Source of the DNA: WHSM01 sp050701635
GTDB taxonomy: Bacteria; Actinomycetota; Actinomycetes; Mycobacteriales; Micromonosporaceae
Assembly: GCA_050701635.1 (NCBI GenBank)
Contig: JBOGDF010000058.1
Coordinates: 1 to 20,207 of the forward strand
Reading direction: 5' to 3'
DNA length: 20,207 bases
A program made the position numbers and the translations under genes. The notes under the pieces are model-generated. The model made no database searches, was not told where the DNA came from, and was given only the letters and a program-made list of their open reading frames with translations. Numbering within the stretch: position 1 is the first letter of the stretch; the number at the start of each line of letters is the position of its first letter. Below are positions 6,970-12,776 of the stretch, piece after piece.

Positions 6970-6985
6970 TGTGAATGCTTTCACG
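6970..6985 (-). promoter_or_regulatory. CRP-like operator upstream of whiB1
   Basis: TGTGAATGCTTTCACG fits the CRP/Rv3676 pattern TGTGA-N6-TCACA with one mismatch. It is centred about 100 bases upstream of the whiB1 start codon. TTGACA occurs on the minus strand just upstream (7002-6997). CRP control of whiB1 is known in M. tuberculosis; its conservation here is inference. Confidence 0.55.
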
Positions 6986-7027
6986 AACTACCGCAATGTC
7001 AAGGGTAAAACGCAGTCAAACTCGGCT

Positions 7028-7047
7028 CCGGTGAGCAGCGTCACCGG
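7028..7047. promoter_or_regulatory. Second CRP-like palindrome or hairpin upstream of whiB1
   Basis: CCGGTGA-N6-TCACCGG is a perfect 7-bp inverted repeat that contains GTGA-N6-TCAC. Its centre is 60 bp from the first site. It could instead be an RNA hairpin after the lipid kinase gene, since a short GGGG/CCCC hairpin (7046-7058 region) adjoins it. Confidence 0.4.
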
Positions 7048-7159
7048 GGTCTCGCCCCACGGTTGGTACAACGTCTAACCCTCGATACGGCAACGCCGCA
7101 CCGACAGAGTAGTACGCTCCGTGCCCGCTGTGGGGTAATCATGAGATCTGGGGCACCCC

Positions 7160-8083
7160 TCAGCAGACCACCCGCAGCGCCTCCGCGACCGCGGCGAAGC
7201 TGATCTGTTCCCGCTCGCCGAGGTAGTCGCCGTCGACCTGGAACGCCACCGGCCGTTGGGCACGCAGCGTGAAGCTCTCCACGTCATGAAGTCGCAGCAC
7301 TCGCCGGCCGTGCGGGTCACTGTCCGTAGCCAACATCTGTGCGGCGGTACGCAGCGTGCTCGGCAGCCCCTGCCCCCGGGTCGCCAGCACGTCCAACCCG
7401 AGATCGAAGGACGCCTCCGGGTTCGGGTTCACCGGTCGGCTCCCCAGGTACGTCCAGGGCGCGGTGTTCTGGACGATCACCGTACCGAGGTCGTGTTCTG
7501 AGTCGGCGCCTTCGCGCTCCAGGCTGATCGACGGGCCGCGCCGGTTGTCGGCGAAATACTGCGCGAACGCCGAACGCAGGTACAGCCCCGGCGTGGAGGT
7601 ACGCCCCCGCACCCGGGCCCGCTCCACCCGGCGGATCACCTCGGCGTCGAGCCCCATCCCGGCGCAGAAGGTGAACCAGCGCTCGTTGGCCCGGCCCAGC
7701 CCGACCGTACGGGTCCGCCCTGCCCGGAGCGCCTCGAGGATCACGCCGGTGCCCTCGGCCCAGTCGCCGGGCAGCCCGAGCGACCGCGCGAACACGTTGG
7801 TGGAGCCGCCCGGTACGACCGCCAGCGCCGGACCGCCGGGGTTGCCCGTACCGTCGGAAAGCAGGCCGTTGACCGCTTCGTTGACGGTGCCGTCACCGCC
7901 CAGGGTGACCAGCAGCTCGATCCCGTCCTTGACCGCGCGGCGGGCCAGCCCGGCGGCGTGGCCACGGCGGCGGGTGTACTCCACCTCCAGCTCGACCTCG
8001 CTGCGTAGCGCCCGGGCCAGAATGTCCTGACTCCGGCCGCTCGTGGTCGTGGCCTTCGGATTGACCACCAGGAGGGCGCGCAT
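7160..8083 (-). CDS. Diacylglycerol/lipid kinase family protein
   Basis: This 307-aa protein belongs to the DAGK catalytic-domain family (soluble YegS/DgkB-like lipid kinases), which phosphorylates diacylglycerol or related lipids at the membrane surface with ATP. The nucleotide-binding signature VTLGGDGTVNEAVNG is at 59-73 and the second glycine loop PGGSTNVFAR at 91-100. The C-terminal beta-sandwich part includes FQVDGDYLGE. No membrane helix is present. The start at 8083 leaves a leaderless arrangement, with TAGTCT six bases upstream on the minus strand and no ribosome binding site. The gene lies upstream of whiB1 on the same strand, an order I recall from mycobacteria (Rv3218-whiB1). The lipid substrate cannot be told from sequence. 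Confidence 0.88.
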   Translation of the reverse strand: MRALLVVNPKATTTSGRSQDILARALRSEVELEVEYTRRRGHAAGLARRAVKDGIELLVTLGGDGTVNEAVNGLLSDGTGNPGGPALAVVPGGSTNVFARSLGLPGDWAEGTGVILEALRAGRTRTVGLGRANERWFTFCAGMGLDAEVIRRVERARVRGRTSTPGLYLRSAFAQYFADNRRGPSISLEREGADSEHDLGTVIVQNTAPWTYLGSRPVNPNPEASFDLGLDVLATRGQGLPSTLRTAAQMLATDSDPHGRRVLRLHDVESFTLRAQRPVAFQVDGDYLGEREQISFAAVAEALRVVC

Positions 8084-8089
8084 GGCCGG

Positions 8090-8119
8090 AGACTACCGGT
8101 TTCCGGTTACCGGTAGCCT
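8090..8119. promoter_or_regulatory. Symmetric divergent leaderless promoter
   Basis: A perfect 8-bp inverted repeat, CTACCGGT-N8-ACCGGTAG, spans 8093-8116. Each end runs into a -10 hexamer. On the minus strand TAGTCT (8095-8090) is followed after six bases by the ATG of the lipid kinase. On the plus strand TAGCCT (8114-8119) is followed after seven bases by the GTG of the membrane protein. Neither gene has a ribosome binding site. The -10 boxes are 18 bp apart, so each promoter's -35 region overlaps the other's -10. Confidence 0.6.
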
Positions 8120-8126
8120 CGTCGCC

Positions 8127-8519
8127 GTGGTGCAGCACACTGGTCAGCCCTCGCCCGTCACCCTGAAGTGGGCGGTCGGGCTGTTGTCGTTGGAAACCCT
8201 GGTCGTGTTCGGCCTGACCGGCTTCCTGGTGTACGAGGACTTCGCCGGCGCCGCCCAGAACCAGGGCCTGGCAACTTTCATCACCTGGTACGCCGGCGCG
8301 TACGCGGTGGCCTTCGCGGTCGCCACCTGGGGGCTGGCGCGGCGCCAGCGCTGGTCGCGTACCCCAGCATTGGTGTTGAACTTGTTTCTGGTCCCGATCG
8401 GGTGGTTCATGATCCAGGAAGGGCTGTGGTGGGCCGGCGTGCCGATCATCGGGTACGCGCTGGTGGTCAGCTGGCTGCTCGTGGTCGCACCCACCCGCGA
8501 GGCCCTAGGGATCCACTGA
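8127..8519 (+). CDS. Small four-helix integral membrane protein
   Basis: This 130-aa protein has four hydrophobic segments: WAVGLLSLETLVVFGLTGFL, LATFITWYAGAYAVAFAVAT, LVLNLFLVPIGWFMI and IGYALVVSWLLVVAP. Short polar ends flank them. I do not recognise a named family with certainty; similar small proteins are common in actinobacteria next to lipid or whiB genes, and no function is known to me. The GTG at 8127 is preferred because a -10 box TAGCCT lies seven bases upstream; the GTG at 8130 is equally possible. An upstream in-frame ATG at 8082 is rejected because it would extend into the lipid kinase gene. The 3' end overlaps the convergent MerR gene by 15 bases. Confidence 0.8.
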   Translation: MVQHTGQPSPVTLKWAVGLLSLETLVVFGLTGFLVYEDFAGAAQNQGLATFITWYAGAYAVAFAVATWGLARRQRWSRTPALVLNLFLVPIGWFMIQEGLWWAGVPIIGYALVVSWLLVVAPTREALGIH

Positions 8520-9140
8520 CGTGGCGAACGTACGCGCCGAGGCGGATTCCTGGGCCAGCCGGCGCAACGCGGCGAGCAGGGTGTCGCCGAGCAGGGTGCC
8601 GATCACCACGCCTTCGACCTGGCGACCCGGGTCGGTACGGGCGGCGATCGTCGCCACGTCCACCGCGCCGATGATCTCGGCGGCCTCGGCGTACCGGTCC
8701 AGGGCGGCGGCCAGGTCGTCGTCGCCGAGCGCGAGGTAGGTGGCGAGCACCGAGATCACCGTGTCGTACGCGGGGCTGTCGTGGGTGTGCCAGCCGCGGC
8801 GGTCGAGCAGCTCGGTGAGCATCCGGGCGGCCGCGAGGCGATGCCGCTCCTCACCGGCGGCCAGGTGTGTCGTGACACTGTGCTGCGCCAGCCCGAAGGC
8901 CTCGTGCAGCTTCGGCTCGGGGGAGTCGATCCCGTGCAGGATCTCGCCGATGGTGGACAGCGGCAGCTGCGCCACCTCGGCCAGCGCCCGGATCACCCGC
9001 AGCCGGCGTACGTGCCGGTCGTCGTAGTCGGCCTGGTTGGGGCTGGTACGCCGGCCCGCCTCCAGCAGCCCCTCGCGCAGGTAGTACTTGATGGTCGGCA
9101 CCGGCACGCCGGTGGTCCGGCTCAGCTCCGCCATCTTCAT
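8505..9140 (-). CDS. MerR-family transcriptional regulator
   Basis: This 211-aa regulator has an N-terminal MerR winged helix (about 1-70): MAELSRTTGVPVPTIKYYLR is the recognition helix-turn-helix, and the wing carries NQADYDDRHVRRLRVI. A helical C-terminal effector domain of about 130 residues follows. The protein has no Cys, so thiol-based metal or redox sensing is unlikely; a small hydrophobic ligand is more plausible. The ATG at 9140 is chosen because GGGGAG (9151-9146) lies five bases upstream on the minus strand; a GTG at 9188 would add 16 residues rich in Arg ahead of the fold. It diverges from a two-gene membrane operon across a strongly repeated operator at 9193-9231, which it probably binds. 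Confidence 0.9.
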   Translation of the reverse strand: MKMAELSRTTGVPVPTIKYYLREGLLEAGRRTSPNQADYDDRHVRRLRVIRALAEVAQLPLSTIGEILHGIDSPEPKLHEAFGLAQHSVTTHLAAGEERHRLAAARMLTELLDRRGWHTHDSPAYDTVISVLATYLALGDDDLAAALDRYAEAAEIIGAVDVATIAARTDPGRQVEGVVIGTLLGDTLLAALRRLAQESASARTFATSVDP

Positions 9141-9192
9141 GAACGCTCCCCGAACGCCGGCCGATTCTCTGTTGCGTGGTCGGGCCACATGT

Positions 9193-9231
9193 GGATAGTG
9201 TAGCTATCGATAGCGGATAGTGCAGCTATCC
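9193..9231. promoter_or_regulatory. Repeated palindromic operator between merR and membrane operon
   Basis: Two 17-bp copies of GGATAGTGYAGCTATCS begin at 9193 and 9215, exactly 22 bp apart. Each is itself an inverted repeat (GGATAG-N5-CTATCC in the second). Between them, GCTATCGATAGC at 9203-9214 is a perfect 12-bp palindrome. GATAG or CTATC half-sites occur five times. A minus-strand TACACT (9202-9197) could be the merR -10 box. MerR binding is inferred from position and symmetry. Confidence 0.75.
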
Positions 9232-9253
9232 AATGACAAGACAAGGCGGGGAC

Positions 9254-10249
9254 ATGGCAGACAGTTATCAGGGCGTGGGCCGGTGGCACCGGCCGTTGCT
9301 CTACTTCGCGGCCGCGATGGTGGTGACCACGGTGATCTCGGCCGTCGGCCTGGCGGTCGACGACCGAATCCTGGTGGGCGCTCCGATCTGGGCGAAGCCG
9401 CTGAAGTTCTCGATCTCTTTCGTGGTGTACGCCGTGACCTGGTCCTGGCTGCTGTCGCTGCAGACCAGGTTCCGGCGTACCGGGTGGTGGATGGGCACCG
9501 TGGCCGTCGCCGCCGGCCTGGTCGAGATGGCGATCATCATCGCCCAGACGGTCCGCGGGCACCGCAGCCACTTCAACACCGCCAACGACCTCGACGAGGT
9601 GCTGTGGATCATGATGGGCGCCACCATCGTGGTGCTGTTCCTGGCCAACCTGGTGTGGACCCTGGGGCTGTGGCGGGAGGACCTCGGCGATCGCTCGCTG
9701 GCCACCGCGATCCGGCTCGGCGCGGTGTTGTCGCTGGTTGGGCTGGGGTTGGGGTTCCTGATGACCTCCCCCAGCGGCGAGCAGATCGAGGCGATGCGGG
9801 CCGGCGCCGACACCTTCACCGGGGCGCACAGCGTCGGGGTCTCCGACGGCGGCCCGGGGCTGCCGCTGCTCAACTGGAGCACCACCGGCGGCGACCTGCG
9901 GATCCCCCACTTCATCGGGATGCACGCGCTGCAGGCGATCCCGCTGCTCGCCGCGCTGCTGCTCTGGCTCGGCGGCAGATTGCCGCTGCTGCGCTCGGTG
10001 GTACGCCGTACCTGGTTGGTCCGTACGGCCAGCCTCGGGTACGCCGGGCTGATCGCCCTGGTGACCTGGCAGGCGCTGCGCGGCCAGCCGATCGTGGCGC
10101 CCGACGCGGCCACGCTGGTCGGGTTCGCGGTGCTGGTGGCCGGGGTCGCCATCGGGGTCGGCCTGGCGCTGACGCGGGACCGGGCGGACGCCGTACGGGT
10201 GGCGGAGCCGGTGACGCAGGAGCCGGTCGAGCGGGGGAGTCGGGCATGA
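9254..10249 (+). CDS. Multi-pass membrane protein of unknown function
   Basis: This protein of about 331 aa has around seven or eight hydrophobic segments, including LLYFAAAMVVTTVISAVGL, FVVYAVTWSWLLSL, MGTVAVAAGLVEMAIIIA, ILMMGATIVVLFLANLVWTL-like, LGAVLSLVGLGLGFLM and a C-terminal VGFAVLVAGVAIGVGLAL. Conserved-looking polar stretches between helices (PLKFSIS, HRSHFNTANDLD, PHFIGMHALQ) contain several His residues and could bind a cofactor or metal. I do not recognise a named family. The ATG at 9254 has AAGG seven bases upstream; the ATG at 9233 sits directly against the operator and is the alternative. It overlaps the ABA4-like gene by ATGA and is very likely controlled by the divergent MerR protein. 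Confidence 0.82.
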   Translation: MADSYQGVGRWHRPLLYFAAAMVVTTVISAVGLAVDDRILVGAPIWAKPLKFSISFVVYAVTWSWLLSLQTRFRRTGWWMGTVAVAAGLVEMAIIIAQTVRGHRSHFNTANDLDEVLWIMMGATIVVLFLANLVWTLGLWREDLGDRSLATAIRLGAVLSLVGLGLGFLMTSPSGEQIEAMRAGADTFTGAHSVGVSDGGPGLPLLNWSTTGGDLRIPHFIGMHALQAIPLLAALLLWLGGRLPLLRSVVRRTWLVRTASLGYAGLIALVTWQALRGQPIVAPDAATLVGFAVLVAGVAIGVGLALTRDRADAVRVAEPVTQEPVERGSRA

Positions 10250-10686
10250 GTGCGGAGCTGTTGTTTCAGGTGAGCTTTCTGGTGGCGGCGCCGTTCTGGG
10301 TGTTGATGATTCTGGCGCCCACCTGGGGCTGGACCCGGCGGATCATCGGCTCGCCGCTGATCGTGCTGCCGGCACTGGCGGTGTGCCTGGTGCTCTACCT
10401 GCAGGTCTTCGGTCCCTTGTGGACGCTGGTGGTGCAGCCGACGCTGCCCGGGCTGCGGGAGCTGGTGGCCAGCCCCGAGGCGCTGGCGGGCCTCTGGGCG
10501 CAGGTGATCGCCTGGGACCTGCTGGTCGGTCGTTGGGTCTACCTGGACAGCCGGCAACGGCGGATCCATCCGCTGCTGATGGCGCCGATCCTGGTGTTCA
10601 CGGTGCTGCTGTCGCCGTTCGCGCTGCCGGTCTACTTCGTGGCCCGTACGTTCTTCCCGGCCGCGTCCGAGGCAGAGGCCGGGTAA
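10246..10686 (+). CDS. ABA4-like (DUF4281) membrane protein
   Basis: This 146-aa protein has four hydrophobic segments: LLFQVSFLVAAPFWVLMIL, GSPLIVLPALAVCLVLYLQV, AQVIAWDLLVGRW and LLMAPILVFTVLLSPFALPVYFV. The motif AWDLLVGRWVYLDSRQRRI is characteristic of the ABA4-like family, named for a plant plastid protein needed for neoxanthin synthesis. The bacterial role is unknown to me; a link to carotenoid or lipid modification would be speculation, and no carotenoid gene is in this window. It is translationally coupled to the upstream membrane protein by an ATGA overlap. Its stop is only nine bases from the stop of the convergent anti-sigma gene. Confidence 0.87.
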   Translation: MSAELLFQVSFLVAAPFWVLMILAPTWGWTRRIIGSPLIVLPALAVCLVLYLQVFGPLWTLVVQPTLPGLRELVASPEALAGLWAQVIAWDLLVGRWVYLDSRQRRIHPLLMAPILVFTVLLSPFALPVYFVARTFFPAASEAEAG

Positions 10687-10695
10687 CGGCCCTAG

Positions 10696-11109
10696 TCAGA
10701 GGGCGGTGCGGCGGCGCTTGGTGAGCCGGATCGTGGCGGTGCCGTCGGTGTGCTCGGCGTGCACCTCCCCGGCCAGCGCGGTGAGCACCTTCCAGGCGAA
10801 GGTCTGCGTGCCGGGGAGCTTCGGCTGGCCGTCGACCGCCACGCTGACCGCGACGCTCAACGCGTTGTCGCCGACGGAGAACCGGCAGGACAGGTCGGTG
10901 CCTTCGGCGGCGTCGCCGACCAGCATCGCGCAGGCCTCGTCCACGGCGATCCGGAGATCCTCGATCTCGTCGAGCGTGAAGTGCAGCCTGGCGGCCAATC
11001 CGGCGGCGGCGGTACGCAGCACCGACAGGTACGCGCCTTCCGCCGGCACCGTGAGCACGACGATGTCTTCTTCCGCCGTCGACGGAATCTGTCCTAGCGC
11101 CTGGGCCAC
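10696..11109 (-). CDS. RsbW/UsfX-like anti-sigma regulatory factor
   Basis: This 137-aa protein is a small GHKL ATPase-type protein resembling M. tuberculosis UsfX/RsbW. It shares LRIAVDEACAML with the UsfX segment LRLAVDEVC, and TFAWKVLTALAGEV with SFSWHVLTALADDV (recalled). Such proteins bind a SigF/SigB-type sigma factor and are released by STAS antagonists. The N-box Asn of active RsbW kinases (EACTNAV) is replaced by Met here, and no DxGxG box is visible, so kinase activity is doubtful. GGGGAGGA lies a few bases before the GTG start. A minus-strand TAGAGT at 11138-11133 could be its -10 box. No sigma factor or antagonist gene adjoins it. Confidence 0.85.
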   Translation of the reverse strand: MAQALGQIPSTAEEDIVVLTVPAEGAYLSVLRTAAAGLAARLHFTLDEIEDLRIAVDEACAMLVGDAAEGTDLSCRFSVGDNALSVAVSVAVDGQPKLPGTQTFAWKVLTALAGEVHAEHTDGTATIRLTKRRRTAL

Positions 11110-11201
11110 CTGGTCCTCCCCTTATGCCAGGGACTCTAACCTGCCGCATCGCCCACAAGTACTAACCGGGACTCGGCCAAATCGGTAATGGCCGATGCCA
11201 G

Positions 11202-11693
11202 TCATACCTTTTTGGCTAGTTCGTGCAGCGGATCGGCCTCCAACCGGTACGGTACCCAGTCCTCCATCGGGGCAGCCCCGATCGCGTGGTAGAACTCCCG
11301 CGCGGGGTTCCAGTGCAGCACCCACCATTCGAGTCGCCGGTAGCCGCGCTCGACGCAGACCTCGGCGAGGGTGGCCAGCAGCCGGCGGCCCAGCCCGGTG
11401 CCGCGCGCCTCGGGGCGTACGTACAGGTCTTCGAGGTAGATGCCGTGGCTGCCTTCCCAGGTGGAGTAGTTCAGGAACCACAGCGCGAAGCCGAGCGGCG
11501 TCCCGGTCCCTGCCTCGACGGCGACGTGGGCGTACACCGCGGGGGAGTCGGCGAACAGCGCCGTACGCAGCTGATCGGCGGTGAGGTGGCACTGCTCCGG
11601 GGCGCGCTCGTACTCCGCCAGCTCGTGCACCATGCCGACCATCGCCGGTACGTCGTCCGGCTCCGCGCGGCGGATCTGGATATCGGTGATCAC
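11202..11693 (-). CDS. GNAT-family N-acetyltransferase (diamine/thialysine type)
   Basis: This 163-aa protein has the GNAT fold: IQIRRAEPDDVPAMVGMVHELAEYER at the start, the FALWFLNYSTWEGSHGIYLEDLYV core and the acetyl-CoA loop RPEARGTGLGRRLL. ERRLEWWVLHWN-like and FYHAIGA segments complete the domain. The YSTW-GIYLEDLYV block is shared with spermidine/spermine and thialysine acetyltransferases (SSAT family), so the substrate is probably a small amine; this is family-level inference. The GTG start at 11693 lacks a good Shine-Dalgarno sequence, so the exact start is uncertain. It lies downstream of sodN on the same strand, beyond a strong terminator, so it is probably transcribed separately. 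Confidence 0.87.
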   Translation of the reverse strand: MITDIQIRRAEPDDVPAMVGMVHELAEYERAPEQCHLTADQLRTALFADSPAVYAHVAVEAGTGTPLGFALWFLNYSTWEGSHGIYLEDLYVRPEARGTGLGRRLLATLAEVCVERGYRRLEWWVLHWNPAREFYHAIGAAPMEDWVPYRLEADPLHELAKKV

Positions 11694-11707
11694 GCCTCAG
11701 CGTGGCA

Positions 11708-11750
11708 CGGCAAAGGGCCCCGGCGTACCACCGGGGCCCTGGTCTTGCCG
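11708..11750 (-). terminator. Strong hairpin terminator downstream of sodN
   Basis: AGGGCCCCGG (11714-11723) and CCGGGGCCCT (11731-11740) form a perfect 10-bp stem with a seven-base loop. An outer stem, CGGCAA (11708-11713) with TTGCCG (11745-11750), extends it to 16 bp with a four-base bulge. It begins five bases after the sodN stop. Confidence 0.85.
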
Positions 11751-11755
11751 AAGCG

Positions 11756-12157
11756 TCAGGCCTGCTTGGTCTCCGCGAAGATCTTGGCGATCTCGTCGAT
11801 CTTGCCCAGCAGCTGGTCGGCGGTGGCCGCGTCCACCGAGCCCTTGGAACCGGAGGCGCCGGCGAGCTTGGTCGCCTCGTTGAACAGCTGGTGCAGGTGC
11901 GGGTACTTCTCGAAGTGCGGCGGCTTGAAGTAGTCCGTCCAGAGCACCCACAGGTGGTGCTTGACCAGCTCGGAGCGCTGCTCCTTGATGATCAACGCGC
12001 GGGTACGGAAGTCCGGGTCGTCGTTGCCGGCGAGCTTGCCGCAGATCGCCTTCACCGACTCCGCCTCGATCCGCGCCTGGGCGGGGTCGTACACGCCGCA
12101 GGGCAGGTCGCAGTGGGCGCTGGCGACCGTACGGGGAGCGAACAGACGCAGTGGCAT
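11756..12157 (-). CDS. sodN: Nickel-containing superoxide dismutase
   Basis: This 133-aa precursor converts superoxide to hydrogen peroxide and oxygen. The nickel hook HCDLPCGVYDPAQA begins at residue 15, giving mature ligands His1, Cys2 and Cys6 after removal of a 14-residue propeptide (MPLRLFAPRTVASA). The mature part of 119 aa is close to the usual 117 aa and keeps the helical bundle sequence with KEQRSELVKHHLWVLWTDYFKPPH. GGAGG lies on the minus strand seven bases before the ATG. The divergent neighbour is the signal-peptidase-like maturation protease, the standard sodN-sodX pairing. Nickel-responsive control is usual in Streptomyces, but I could not identify a regulator site with confidence in the 142-base gap. 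Confidence 0.97.
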   Translation of the reverse strand: MPLRLFAPRTVASAHCDLPCGVYDPAQARIEAESVKAICGKLAGNDDPDFRTRALIIKEQRSELVKHHLWVLWTDYFKPPHFEKYPHLHQLFNEATKLAGASGSKGSVDAATADQLLGKIDEIAKIFAETKQA

Positions 12158-12230
12158 CTTCGATCCTCCTAATCTGTGGGTCTCACCGACGGTCCGGTGC
12201 CTACCTCGGACGCCGGCGGAGTAGCCATGG

Positions 12231-12261
12231 TTGACGGGTCATGATCCTCGTCCGAGACACT
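12231..12261 (+). promoter_or_regulatory. Putative sodX promoter
   Basis: TTGACG at 12231-12236 and GACACT at 12256-12261 form a plausible -35/-10 pair with a 19-base spacer. A transcript from here would carry the AGGAG ribosome binding site before the ATG at 12300. The spacing is slightly long, so the call is moderate. Confidence 0.4.
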
Positions 12262-12299
12262 ACCCGGGTGCACGTACCGCTATCCCGCCAGGAGCCCTG

Positions 12300-12662
12300 A
12301 TGCGTTGGCCACTGCAAACCGCTTCGGTACGCGGCCCCTCGATGGTGCCGGCGCTGCGGCACGGAGACGCGCTGCTGACCTGGCGGGGCTGGCGGCGGAG
12401 CCCGGGCGTACGGGCCGGGGACGTGGTGCTCGCGCGGTTCCGTACCCGCCCCGACCTGCTCGTGGTGAAGCGGGCGGTACGCCGTACCGGCGGCGGTTGG
12501 TGGCTGGCGGGCGACAACCCGTACGGCTCGGACGACTCGGAGTCGTACGGGCCGGCGCAGGTGGAGGCACGGGTGGTGTGGCGGTACTGGCCGCTGTCGC
12601 GATTCGGTCCGGTACGTGGTCCGCTTCACAGCGGGAACGGTGGCCGGTCGGCGGTGGACTAG
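12300..12662 (+). CDS. sodX: Nickel SOD maturation protease (S26 signal peptidase-like)
   Basis: This 120-aa peptidase removes the SodN propeptide so the nickel hook can form. It has the S26 Ser/Lys dyad: Ser14 in VRGPSMVPAL and Lys57 in LLVVKRAVRR. The late S26 box GDNPYGSDDSESYGPAQV is at 71-88. Unlike secretory signal peptidases it has no N-terminal membrane helix, consistent with a cytoplasmic processing enzyme. AGGAG five bases upstream fixes the ATG at 12300; a longer frame opening at TTG 12231 is rejected because that TTG is better explained as a -35 box. It diverges from sodN. Confidence 0.92.
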   Translation: MRWPLQTASVRGPSMVPALRHGDALLTWRGWRRSPGVRAGDVVLARFRTRPDLLVVKRAVRRTGGGWWLAGDNPYGSDDSESYGPAQVEARVVWRYWPLSRFGPVRGPLHSGNGGRSAVD

Positions 12663-12713
12663 ACTCGGCTTCCTCGGGCGACCCCCGGGGTTCTCCGCCC
12701 CCCGCCGGGGCGC

Positions 12714-12735
12714 ACCACCCTCGGCGCCGGGTGGT
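12714..12735 (+). terminator. Hairpin downstream of sodX
   Basis: ACCACCC (12714-12720) and GGGTGGT (12729-12735) form a perfect 7-bp stem with an eight-base loop, followed by CGTTT. It lies about 50 bases after the sodX stop and 41 bases before the malic enzyme start. It could terminate sodX or lie in the malic enzyme 5' leader; TAGACT at 12659-12664, just upstream, fits a -10 box for that gene. Confidence 0.45.
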
Positions 12736-12776
12736 CGTTTCTACAGCGTGCTCCGACCTGTGCACTTGGAGTCTGT

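Noticed and set aside
9140..9188. GTG at 9188 as the MerR start
   Set aside because: It would add an Arg-rich 16-residue extension upstream of a well-placed GGGGAG site and leave almost no room for the promoter next to the operator.
9220..10686. A single 488-codon plus-strand protein ending in the ABA4-like domain
   Set aside because: Its first two thirds are the wrong frame of the upstream membrane protein; the ABA4-like gene starts at the ATG at 10246, which overlaps the previous stop.
11181..11200. Small hairpins after the GNAT gene as a terminator
   Set aside because: The stems are only 5 bp with alternatives and no T-tract, so the evidence is too weak to list.
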